Part shown: piece after piece, positions 1 through 5,359 of the stretch | How positions within the stretch are numbered: the stretch's first letter is position 1 | Layout of the letters: each line of letters opens with the position of its first letter | Assembly (NCBI GenBank): GCA_947469815.1 | Contig: CANIRI010000182.1 | Coordinates: forward strand, 1 to 5,359 | DNA: 5,359 nucleotides | Direction: 5' to 3' | From: Comamonadaceae bacterium | GTDB taxonomy: Bacteria > Pseudomonadota > Gammaproteobacteria > Burkholderiales > Burkholderiaceae_C | Notes under the pieces: generated by a model | Database searches by the model: none | What the model saw: the letters and a program-made list of their open reading frames with translations, nothing else | Told to the model about the DNA's origin: nothing | Program-made: the position numbers and the translations under genes

Positions 1-335
1 ATTACTACGCCTCCACGCCTGCGCTGGACGTGCTGGATGCCATCGTGACCTTGCAAAGCCTGGACCCGGCGCGCCACGCAAGCGCCAGAGAACGTTATGC
101 GCTGCACCTGGAGAAAGAACCTTCGCTGGTGGCTGCGACCAAATGGATTGCTGGTGAAGTGTTGTCGAAGGAACAATTCCATCCGCACGTGCAGCGCGCA
201 CTCGACCATGCGGTGAAACCGCTTTCGCGTTACCGCTGCATGGCTTGCGGCTTTGAGGCTACGCGGTACTTCTGGCAGTGCCCGGGTTGCCAGGCATGGG
301 ACAGCTACCCAACGCGCCGCATTGAAGAACTGTGA
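1..335 (+). CDS. lapB: LPS assembly protein LapB (YciM), C-terminal part only
   Basis: This is the last 110 codons of an open frame that enters from the left edge; the complete codons begin at position 3 and the stop is TGA at 333-335. LapB is a membrane-anchored cytoplasmic TPR protein of about 390 residues that links LPS synthesis to FtsH-dependent degradation of LpxC and helps LPS assembly. The visible part holds the end of the helical repeat region. It is followed by a rubredoxin-like zinc ribbon with two CxxC knuckles, Cys79/Cys82 and Cys93/Cys96 of the fragment, in the contexts YRCMACGF and WQCPGCQAW, which is the hallmark LapB tail. The protein ends soon after the second knuckle, as in the family. 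Its stop overlaps the rfaE1 start, which fits a shared LPS function. The N-terminal membrane anchor and most TPRs lie outside the window. A GTG at 30 is an internal valine codon, not the start. Confidence 0.9.
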   Translation, partial: YYASTPALDVLDAIVTLQSLDPARHASARERYALHLEKEPSLVAATKWIAGEVLSKEQFHPHVQRALDHAVKPLSRYRCMACGFEATRYFWQCPGCQAWDSYPTRRIEEL

Positions 336-1291
336 ATTCCGCTATGGCTCCAAACCCAACCCCTCTGCCCCCGGCCTCCCGCATCGCGGCATCCCGCGTG
401 CTGGTCGTCGGCGACGTGATGCTGGACCGCTATTGGTATGGCGCGGTGGACCGGATCTCGCCCGAAGCGCCGGTACCCGTGGTGCGCATCACGCGCGAAG
501 AAGAACGCAGCGGGGGTGCTGCCAATGTGGCGCATAACGTCGCCGCGCTGGGCGCTCAGGCGACGCTGCTGAGCGTGGTGGGCGACGATGACGCCAGCCG
601 ACGCCTCGAAGCGCTGATGGCCACAACCGGCATCGCGACCCACTTCGCGCGCGACCCCGATTTGAAGACCACCGTGAAGTTGCGGGTGATCGGACGCCAG
701 CAACAGCTCATCCGCCTCGATTTTGAAAACACACCCCGCACCGAATTGCTGGCCAACCAAACCACCCGATTGGAAGAACTGGCACCGGGCTGCGGAGCCG
801 TCTTGTTTTCGGACTACGGCAAAGGGGGCTTGGGTCATGTGGCCGACATGATCGCGCTGGCCCGCAAGCTGCACATACCGAGCCTGGTAGACCCCAAAGG
901 CACCGACTATTCCAGCTACCACGGTGCAACGCTGATCACGCCCAACCGTGCGGAACTGCAACAGGTGGTCGGGCCCTGGAAGGACGAAGCCGAGCTGCGC
1001 GCTAAGGCACACGCGCTGCGCGAGCGGCTGCACTTGGAGGCCATTTTGTTGACCCGCAGCGAGGAAGGCATGACGCTGTATGACGCGGCGGGCGAACTCA
1101 GCATTGGCGCGCAGGCGCGCGAAGTGTTTGACGTCACCGGTGCGGGCGATACCGTGATTGCAGCGATGGGGACACTGATCGCCGCAGGCTCAACGCCGCG
1201 AGAAGCACTGCCCTGGGCCAATAAGTCGGGTGGTATCGTGGTGGGTAAATTCGGCACCGCATCGGTGTCTTACCAGGAGTTGGCGGCATGA
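332..1291 (+). CDS. rfaE1: D-glycero-beta-D-manno-heptose-7-phosphate kinase (monofunctional RfaE1/HldA)
   Basis: This 319-residue PfkB/ribokinase-family sugar kinase phosphorylates heptose 7-phosphate at C1, giving the 1,7-bisphosphate on the route to ADP-heptose for the LPS inner core. The N-terminal strand reads [16 protein letters not shown] (residues 22-37). It is followed by SPEAPVPVV and the glycine-rich [15 protein letters not shown] substrate-side motif. Near the C-terminus is the PfkB signature DVTGAGDT (267-274), with Asp273 as the predicted catalytic base. The protein ends right after the kinase domain. The cytidylyltransferase-like second domain of the roughly 477-residue E. coli HldE is absent, so the adenylyl transfer step needs a separate rfaE2/hldC gene outside this window. 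The start chosen is GTG at 332, which overlaps the lapB stop by 4 bp with a weak GAAG upstream. ATG at 344 (four codons later, no evident ribosome site) is the alternative. The stop overlaps the rfaD start. Confidence 0.94.
   Translation: MNSAMAPNPTPLPPASRIAASRVLVVGDVMLDRYWYGAVDRISPEAPVPVVRITREEERSGGAANVAHNVAALGAQATLLSVVGDDDASRRLEALMATTGIATHFARDPDLKTTVKLRVIGRQQQLIRLDFENTPRTELLANQTTRLEELAPGCGAVLFSDYGKGGLGHVADMIALARKLHIPSLVDPKGTDYSSYHGATLITPNRAELQQVVGPWKDEAELRAKAHALRERLHLEAILLTRSEEGMTLYDAAGELSIGAQAREVFDVTGAGDTVIAAMGTLIAAGSTPREALPWANKSGGIVVGKFGTASVSYQELAA
1275..1279 (+). promoter_or_regulatory. Shine-Dalgarno site of rfaD
   Basis: AGGAG lies 8 nt before the ATG at 1288 and inside the last codons of rfaE1. 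It is the strongest ribosome binding site I see in the window and fixes the rfaD start at the ATG that overlaps the rfaE1 stop. Confidence 0.75.
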
Positions 1292-2298
1292 CGCGCATCG
1301 TCGTTACCGGCGCGGCCGGCTTCATTGGCAGCAACATCATCCAGGGTTTAAACGCCCGTGGGATCACCGACATCATCGCCGTCGACGACCTGACCCAGGG
1401 TGACAAATTTCGCAACCTGGTGGACTTGTCCATAGTCGATTACGTGGACGCCGCAGATTTCTATACCGCCTTTGCCCAGGGGCATTTCGGGCATGTCGAG
1501 GCGGTCTTCCACGAAGGCGCGTGCAGCGACACCATGGAGCACAACGGCAAGTTCATGATGGCAAACAACTACGCCGTCTCGCTGCAATTATTCGAAGCCG
1601 CACAGGCGCGCAAGACCCGCTTGCTCTACGCATCGTCAGCGGCCACCTATGGCGGCTCCAGCATCTTTGCGGAACACCCGGCACATGAGGCACCGCTGAA
1701 CGTCTACGGCTACTCCAAACTGCTGTTCGACCAAAAAATGCGCACCGTGCTGGGTAAGCAGTTTGAGCGCGCCAGCAGCCAGGTGGTGGGCTTTCGCTAT
1801 TTCAATGTCTACGGCCCACGCGAGCAACACAAGGGCCGCATGGCCAGCGTGGCCTTCCACCAGTTCAATCAATTCCAAGGTGAGGGCTGCGTTAAATTGT
1901 TTGCAGACTACGGCGGTTATGCCGCTGGCGAGCAAATGCGCGACTTTGTGTTTGTGGACGATGTGGTTGCGGTCAACCTCTGGTTTTTTGACAACCCGGC
2001 CAAGAGCGGCTTGTTCAACCTGGGTACGGGTCGCGCACAGCCCTTTAATGATGTGGCCCGCGCGGTGGTCAACAGCGCGCGCGCAGCGCGTGGCGAGCCC
2101 GCTTTAGGTCTATCCGACATGGTCGCGAAAGGCTTGATTGCCTACATTCCCTTCCCCGACGCCCTGCGCGGCAAATACCAGTGCTTCACCCAGGCCGATC
2201 TGACTGCACTGCGCGGCAGCGGGTGCGAACACGCGTTTTCGGATGTTGCCGCCGGTGTTGCCGCCTATGCCCAACGTTTGGGTATCGCAAGTGACTAA
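1288..2298 (+). CDS. rfaD: ADP-L-glycero-D-manno-heptose 6-epimerase
   Basis: This 336-residue extended short-chain dehydrogenase (also called HldD) inverts C6 of ADP-D-glycero-D-manno-heptose to give the L-glycero sugar that heptosyltransferases add to the LPS inner core. The NADP-binding glycine motif GAAGFIG is at residues 8-14, with the following acidic strand end IIAVDDL at 29-35. YASSAATYG (114-122) carries the active-site Ser/Thr region. Tyr140 and Lys144 form the YxxxK pair, and [18 protein letters not shown] contains Lys182, which should match the second catalytic base, Lys178, of the E. coli enzyme. The C-terminal substrate region includes [11 protein letters not shown] and FNLGTG. 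Length is somewhat above the 310 of E. coli, as is usual for betaproteobacterial versions. ATG at 1288 is supported by AGGAG 8 nt upstream and a 4-bp overlap with rfaE1, so the two consecutive-pathway enzymes are likely translated in a coupled way. Confidence 0.96.
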   Translation: MTRIVVTGAAGFIGSNIIQGLNARGITDIIAVDDLTQGDKFRNLVDLSIVDYVDAADFYTAFAQGHFGHVEAVFHEGACSDTMEHNGKFMMANNYAVSLQLFEAAQARKTRLLYASSAATYGGSSIFAEHPAHEAPLNVYGYSKLLFDQKMRTVLGKQFERASSQVVGFRYFNVYGPREQHKGRMASVAFHQFNQFQGEGCVKLFADYGGYAAGEQMRDFVFVDDVVAVNLWFFDNPAKSGLFNLGTGRAQPFNDVARAVVNSARAARGEPALGLSDMVAKGLIAYIPFPDALRGKYQCFTQADLTALRGSGCEHAFSDVAAGVAAYAQRLGIASD

Positions 2299-2323
2299 CG
2301 CCACCTTGTCGAAGCTCCACGCT

Positions 2324-2605
2324 GTGCGGTGTTGGCCGAAGCAGGTATATGCCGCCCTCACGCTGGCGGCGCTGGCCGGACTTGCCGGGGCCATCGAAGT
2401 CAACCAGGCTAATGAAGCCGAGCTCGACGGCGTGCGGGGGTTTGGCCCACCCACGACAGCGCGTATCTTGCAAGAGCGCGCCAAAGCGCCGTTTGCCAAT
2501 TGGGCCGATCTGATGCGCCGTGTCAAAGGCATCAAAGACGCGCGGGCCCGCCAACTTTCCAGCGAGGGCATGACCGTGAACGGCCAGCCCTACCCCACCC
2601 CATGA
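2324..2605 (+). CDS. ComEA-like helix-hairpin-helix protein, probably exported
   Basis: This small protein (93 residues from the GTG at 2324) has a predicted signal peptide, MRCWPKQVYAALTLAALAGLAGA, shown by Arg2/Lys6, a hydrophobic Ala/Leu core and an AGA cleavage box at about residue 23. The mature part opens with VNQANEAEL and carries a tandem helix-hairpin-helix unit: the first hairpin GFGPPTT is at about 39-45 and the second, GIKDARARQL, is at about 69-78. This is the ComEA C-terminal fold that binds double-stranded DNA without sequence specificity, usually in the periplasm during DNA uptake. No other competence gene is nearby, so a role in transformation is inference. The start is uncertain. 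An in-frame GTG at 2291 overlaps the rfaD stop by 8 bp and adds 11 residues; an ATG at 2243 would overlap rfaD by 56 bp and is less likely. I prefer 2324 for its signal-peptide length and an upstream GAAG. The stop overlaps the crcB start. Confidence 0.8.
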   Translation: MRCWPKQVYAALTLAALAGLAGAIEVNQANEAELDGVRGFGPPTTARILQERAKAPFANWADLMRRVKGIKDARARQLSSEGMTVNGQPYPTP

Positions 2606-3015
2606 TGGCCGTGATGGCCATTTGCCTAGGTGCTTGCGCGGGCGCGTTGGCGCGCTGGCAACTCGGCGTCTGGCTGAACCAGGCGCCCGTCACAGCGGGC
2701 GGGGATATCGCCATCGCGGGTCAGTTCATGCCCTGGGGAACCCTGGCAGCGAACCTGATCGGGGGCTATCTGGTCGGCATCTGCGTTGCGGTTTTTCAAG
2801 CGCTGCCGGATTTGGATCCGGTTTGGCGACTGGCGCTGGTGACCGGATTTCTGGGCGCATTGACCACCTTCTCCAGCTTCTCTGCCGAGGTGGTCATGAT
2901 GCTCGGCCAACAGCGCTACGCTTTAGCCTTGGGCACCGCTGCTGTGCATCTGTTGGGCTCGCTGGCCTTGACGGTCGCTGGCATGCGCACGGTAGATCTG
3001 CTCGCGGGCCGTTAA
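2602..3015 (+). CDS. crcB: Fluoride ion channel CrcB (Fluc)
   Basis: This 137-residue, four-helix inner membrane protein is of the size usual for Fluc channels, which work as antiparallel dimers and let fluoride leave the cytoplasm. Family motifs appear in order: CLGACAGALARW in helix 1 (Arg18), PWGTLAANLIGGYLVG in helix 2 (pore Asn51), and GFLGALTTFSSFSAEV in helix 3 with the TTFSSF box at 88-93. Phe90 and Phe93 of that box should be the Phe-box residues that line the ion path, and the break around Gly85-Thr88 is where the central sodium sits. Helix 4 follows at about 107-128. The loop between helices 1 and 2 (about residues 27-44) looks longer than in typical members, and Ala86 stands where a second Gly is common. 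ATG at 2602 overlaps the comEA-like stop by 4 bp; ATG 2605 and 2614 are alternatives. There is no Shine-Dalgarno upstream, only a C-rich stretch, so coupled translation is likely. Confidence 0.93.
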   Translation: MMAVMAICLGACAGALARWQLGVWLNQAPVTAGGDIAIAGQFMPWGTLAANLIGGYLVGICVAVFQALPDLDPVWRLALVTGFLGALTTFSSFSAEVVMMLGQQRYALALGTAAVHLLGSLALTVAGMRTVDLLAGR

Positions 3016-3016
3016 A

Positions 3017-3060
3017 GGCCTCAAGCACAACAACGCCTACTGCAGCGGCCCCTTGAGGCT
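3017..3060. terminator. Inverted repeat between convergent genes, possible weak bidirectional terminator
   Basis: The arms GCCTCAAG (3018-3025) and CTTGAGGC (3052-3059) are a perfect 8-bp match, extended by one G-T pair at the base. The loop of 26 nt is long. The repeat sits just after the crcB stop and covers the DUF1178 stop (TAG, 3039-3037), which is where a shared terminator would be expected. Neither side has a real T-tract: the minus strand continues with TTTAAC and the plus strand with CTCTCTGG. It is therefore only a weak candidate, and Rho-dependent ending is just as likely. Confidence 0.25.
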
Positions 3061-3519
3061 CTCTGGCAAGACGAAGGGCATCACTTGAACGCCCTCCTCC
3101 AATAGCTCTCGGGTCTGCTGGGGCGTGGCCAGACCACGGATCGCGCGGGCTTCCGATTCACCGTAGTGGATTTTGCGGGCTTCTTCGGCGAACTGACTGC
3201 CCACGTCCTGGGTCTGCTCGAGCATGGCTTTGGCCAAACGCAGTAGCCCCTGCGTGGCCTCGGTCTGTGGGGATGCCAAGGCTAATTCGGTTGCTTTCGC
3301 GGGCGATGCGGGTACAGGGGCGTCGGCTGATTCCACTTGCGGCGCCTGGGTGTGGCCCAGATTCAAGCGGGGCGCACTGAGCATTTTTTCTACCTGTGCA
3401 TCACCACACACAGGGCACTGCACCAACTGGCGCGCTAACTGGTCTACAAAATCCGCCTCGCTGCCGAACCAACCTTCAAAGCTGTGACGCGCAGAACACT
3501 GCAAGTCGAAGACTTTCAT
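3037..3519 (-). CDS. DUF1178 family protein with N-terminal zinc ribbon
   Basis: This 160-residue protein is of unknown function. It begins MKVFDLQCSARHSFEGWF, the typical DUF1178 opening. Cys8 and His12, followed by the CPVC knuckle (Cys35/Cys38), suggest a small zinc ribbon like the regulatory-protein FmdB-type ribbons. Residues at about 55-90 are rich in Ala, Pro and Ser and are probably a flexible linker. The C-terminal third is helical and carries the conserved stretch EEARKIHYGESEARAIRG (112-129), then a short tail ending in VMPFVLPE. There is no signal peptide or membrane segment, so it is probably cytoplasmic. The start is the ATG at 3519-3517, whose last two bases fall in the Nudix TGA stop, a 4-bp overlap. 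The open frame runs further upstream, but that part is antisense-type shadow of the Nudix gene. It probably shares the nuoN-Nudix transcript. I do not know its role. Confidence 0.88.
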   Translation of the reverse strand: MKVFDLQCSARHSFEGWFGSEADFVDQLARQLVQCPVCGDAQVEKMLSAPRLNLGHTQAPQVESADAPVPASPAKATELALASPQTEATQGLLRLAKAMLEQTQDVGSQFAEEARKIHYGESEARAIRGLATPQQTRELLEEGVQVMPFVLPESLKGPLQ

Positions 3520-4091
3520 GCCGGCTGCCAGTTCAGCTTCCAGCGCCCACTGAGCACATTTTGTAGCCAGAGCACACAGCATAAGGTCTTGCCATCGGTG
3601 ACCAAACCTTGCGCGCACCAGTCCAGCAACTCGTCCACACTGGCGGTAAACACCTCCAGGAACTCGCCGGCGTCCAGGGCTGCTGGCCCGGCATGCAGGC
3701 CGCGCGCAAACCAGATATCGATGTGCTCCGATGAATAGGCAATCGTGGGGTGCATCACGCCGGCATAGGCCCACTCGGTGGCTGTATACCCGGTCTCCTC
3801 GCGCAGCTCGCGCTGCACACACAAGAGCGAGTCCTCATCCTGCTCCAGCTTTCCCGCCGGAAATTCGATCAACACACGGTCCAGGGGATAGCGAAACTGC
3901 CGCTCCAGCACCACACGCAGGCCGCCCGAGGCGTCGTACACAAGCGGGACCACCACCACAGCGCCAGGATGGACGATGTACTCGCGTGTGGCCGTGCTGC
4001 TGTCGGGCAAGGCGATCTGATCGCGGCGGACATGCAGGAAATTGCCGTCGTAGACCGACTCTGAACTCAGCTGGCGCTCGCGCAGGTCCAC
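3516..4091 (-). CDS. Nudix hydrolase, ADP-ribose pyrophosphatase-like
   Basis: This 191-residue soluble Nudix protein has a complete Nudix box at residues 80-102: Gly80, Glu86, then RELREETGY with Arg94, Glu95, Glu98, Glu99 and Gly101, the glutamates that hold the catalytic magnesium. The preceding EFPAGKLE and the following Pro115 in MHPTIAYSSE are typical of the NudF-type ADP-ribose hydrolase branch. That branch splits ADP-ribose to AMP and ribose 5-phosphate, but exact substrate cannot be read from sequence. The N-terminal VYDGNFLHVRRDQIALPDSSTATREYIVHPGAVVVVPL is the usual dimerising beta-domain of that branch. The start is GTG at 4091-4089, the only ATG/GTG/TTG codon between the in-frame TGA overlapping the nuoN end and the conserved region. 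There is no Shine-Dalgarno before it. It lies 40 bp after the nuoN stop and overlaps the DUF1178 start by 4 bp, so it is probably cotranscribed with both. Confidence 0.92.
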   Translation of the reverse strand: MDLRERQLSSESVYDGNFLHVRRDQIALPDSSTATREYIVHPGAVVVVPLVYDASGGLRVVLERQFRYPLDRVLIEFPAGKLEQDEDSLLCVQRELREETGYTATEWAYAGVMHPTIAYSSEHIDIWFARGLHAGPAALDAGEFLEVFTASVDELLDWCAQGLVTDGKTLCCVLWLQNVLSGRWKLNWQPA

Positions 4092-4113
4092 GGTTGGCGT
4101 AGGTATCAGAAGG

Positions 4114-4134
4114 TGAGCCCGGGACTGGGGCTCA
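4114..4134 (-). other. Short hairpin across the nuoN stop codon
   Basis: TGAGCCC (4114-4120) and GGGCTCA (4128-4134) are perfect 7-bp arms around a 7-nt loop. On the minus strand the first arm begins with the nuoN TGA stop. The stem is GC-rich and the spacing is right for a real RNA hairpin, but it is followed by CCTTCTG and not by a T-run, so it is not a canonical terminator. It could lower read-through or protect the 3' end of the nuo message; this is inference. A chance repeat is also possible. Confidence 0.35.
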
Positions 4135-5359
4135 GGTGCCCATCATCTGCAGAATCGATTCCGCGCACAGCGCCATCAGTCCCCCGGGCAACAAGCCCAA
4201 GATCAGCAACAGCAGCGCGTTGAGACCAAGAACAAGTTTCACATCCCCGGGCGCGCGTACGGTTGCTATGGAGATGGGCGCGTCGAAATACATCACCTTG
4301 ACCACGCGCAGGTAATAAAACGCGCCCACCAAAGACATCAGCACGGCAAACACGGCCAGGCCGATATGCACGCTGCCACCCGCCAACACCAAGGCCTGCA
4401 AGACCGACAGCTTGGCGAAAAACCCGACCATTGGAGGAATACCCGCCAAGGAAAACATGCACAAGGCCATCACCCCGGCGTAGAGCGGGCTGCGCTGGTT
4501 CAAGCCGGCGAAGTCAGCAATCTCTTCGCTCTCAAAGCCTTCTGCCGACAACAGCATGATGATGCCGAAGGTGGCCAAGGTGGTGAGCACATAGGTGATC
4601 ACATAGAACATGGCCGAGCTGTAGGCATTGGCGGCAGCCACCGCATTGCCGTCTACCACGCCCGATAACAAGCCCAAAAGAATAAAGCCCACTTGCGAGA
4701 TCGTGGAGTACGCCAGCATACGTTTGATATTGGTCTGCGCAATCGCGGCGAAATTACCAATGAACAATGACCCGATGGACAGCACCATGAGCATTTGCTG
4801 CCAGTCCAGGGCCAGCGGCAACAGGCCCTCCACCAGCAAGCGGATCACGATCGCAAATGCGGCAAGCTTCGGCGCGCCAGCAATCATCAGCGCGATGCCC
4901 GTCGGTGCGCCTTGGTAAACATCCGGCACCCACATATGGAAGGGTACGGCACCGAGCTTGAAGGCCAGACCGGCCACAATGAAAACCAGACCGAAAACGA
5001 GGACCTGGTGCTGAATGTGGCCCGCCACAATCGCCTGGTGAATCATCGTGATATCCAGCGTACCGGTGGCACCGTAGAGCATCGACATGCCATACAACAA
5101 AAAGCCGGACGCCATAGCACCCAACACAAAATACTTCATCGCGGCTTCAGTCGCCTGCTCCTTGTCGCGCCGCAAAGCGACCAGCGCATAGCTGGACAAG
5201 GTCAGCAGCTCGAGCCCCAGGTAGATGACCAGCAAGTTGTTGCCCGAAATCATCACAAACATACCGAGCAAACCAAACAAACTCAGGGTGAACAACTCGC
5301 CGCCACGCAACATGTCACGCGAGAGCGCATAGGGCCGGGCATACACCAGGCTCACCATC
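4132..5359 (-). CDS. nuoN: NADH-quinone oxidoreductase subunit N, 5' end missing
   Basis: This is the C-terminal 408 codons of complex I subunit N, an antiporter-like proton-pumping subunit of the inner membrane. The frame runs off the right edge and the first Met seen is internal. Matching key residues to E. coli NuoN gives a steady offset of about 83, so about 83 residues lie outside. Visible key residues are Glu50 in [11 protein letters not shown], Lys134 in [20 protein letters not shown], Lys164 in AGAPKLAAF, Lys212 in [18 protein letters not shown] and Lys316 in [12 protein letters not shown]. They correspond to E. coli Glu133, Lys217, Lys247, Lys295 and Lys395, the charged residues of the proton path. 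[10 protein letters not shown] is a strong subunit N signature. About eleven hydrophobic helices follow one another, and the protein ends QMMGT. nuoN is normally last in the nuo operon. The TGA stop is at 4134-4132, and the Nudix gene follows after 40 bp. Confidence 0.96.
   Translation of the reverse strand, partial: MVSLVYARPYALSRDMLRGGELFTLSLFGLLGMFVMISGNNLLVIYLGLELLTLSSYALVALRRDKEQATEAAMKYFVLGAMASGFLLYGMSMLYGATGTLDITMIHQAIVAGHIQHQVLVFGLVFIVAGLAFKLGAVPFHMWVPDVYQGAPTGIALMIAGAPKLAAFAIVIRLLVEGLLPLALDWQQMLMVLSIGSLFIGNFAAIAQTNIKRMLAYSTISQVGFILLGLLSGVVDGNAVAAANAYSSAMFYVITYVLTTLATFGIIMLLSAEGFESEEIADFAGLNQRSPLYAGVMALCMFSLAGIPPMVGFFAKLSVLQALVLAGGSVHIGLAVFAVLMSLVGAFYYLRVVKVMYFDAPISIATVRAPGDVKLVLGLNALLLLILGLLPGGLMALCAESILQMMGT

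Noticed and set aside
305..1033. A 242-codon open frame on the minus strand opposite rfaE1
   Set aside because: It is a long antisense shadow caused by high-GC codon bias. Its translation has no recognisable motif, while the plus strand encodes a complete PfkB kinase.
2500..2601. Longer N-terminus for CrcB starting at 2500
   Set aside because: It would overlap the helix-hairpin-helix gene by 106 bp and add an Arg/His-rich, non-membrane segment before helix 1.
2622..3056. A 144-codon plus-strand frame overlapping crcB
   Set aside because: It is rich in Arg, Gly and Ala with no fold signature, and crcB in the other frame has all the Fluc motifs.
3520..3822. N-terminal extension of the DUF1178 frame to about 261 residues
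   Set aside because: The conserved family start MKVFDL is at 3519. The upstream part lies inside the Nudix gene in a second frame and looks like shadow sequence.
4106..4462. A 118-codon minus-strand frame over the nuoN 3' end, looked at as a possible replacement for the missing small gene
   Set aside because: It lies almost wholly inside nuoN in another frame, has no hydrophobic helices like DUF2818, and has no start signal.
1..5359. Search for an undescribed system: defence genes, mobile elements, tandem repeats, CRISPR-like spacing, tRNA or riboswitch structures
   Set aside because: Every stretch is covered by recognisable housekeeping genes with tight spacing. No repeats, integration scars or islands of odd composition stood out by eye.

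Overview
The window reads as ordinary chromosomal housekeeping DNA from a betaproteobacterium, most likely order Burkholderiales and perhaps family Comamonadaceae. This rests on high-GC coding sequence with little intergenic space, the lapB-rfaE1-rfaD order with a heptose kinase lacking a nucleotidyltransferase domain, a ComEA-type helix-hairpin-helix protein after rfaD, and a nuoN-Nudix-DUF1178 block. The assignment is from gene content and remembered protein similarity, not from a search.

Layout. Plus strand, 1 to 3015: the 3' end of lapB (LPS assembly regulator with a C-terminal rubredoxin-like zinc ribbon), rfaE1/hldA (heptose-7-phosphate kinase), rfaD/hldD (ADP-heptose 6-epimerase), a small exported ComEA-like helix-hairpin-helix protein, and crcB (fluoride channel). 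Stop and start codons overlap by 4 bp at three of the four junctions, so this looks like one transcript. Minus strand, 5359 down to 3037: nuoN (complex I membrane subunit, 5' end cut by the window edge), a Nudix hydrolase of the ADP-ribose pyrophosphatase type, and a DUF1178 zinc-ribbon protein whose start overlaps the Nudix stop. The two transcription units converge at about 3016-3036, where a long-looped inverted repeat is the only terminator candidate.

How the genes fit together. lapB, rfaE1 and rfaD all serve lipopolysaccharide: LapB tunes LpxC turnover and LPS assembly, and the other two make the ADP-L-glycero-D-manno-heptose used for the inner core. The ComEA-like protein and CrcB appear to be passengers on the same transcript. 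The leftward block is the end of the NADH dehydrogenase (nuo) operon followed by two soluble proteins that probably ride on it.

No RNA gene, mobile element, CRISPR array, riboswitch or undescribed multi-gene system was found. There is no gene-free stretch over 300 bases; the longest intergenic segment is 40 bp. The points most worth a second look are the very short nuoN-Nudix junction (no DUF2818-type gene, and a hairpin over the nuoN stop) and the placement of crcB inside an LPS operon with no space for its own regulatory leader.
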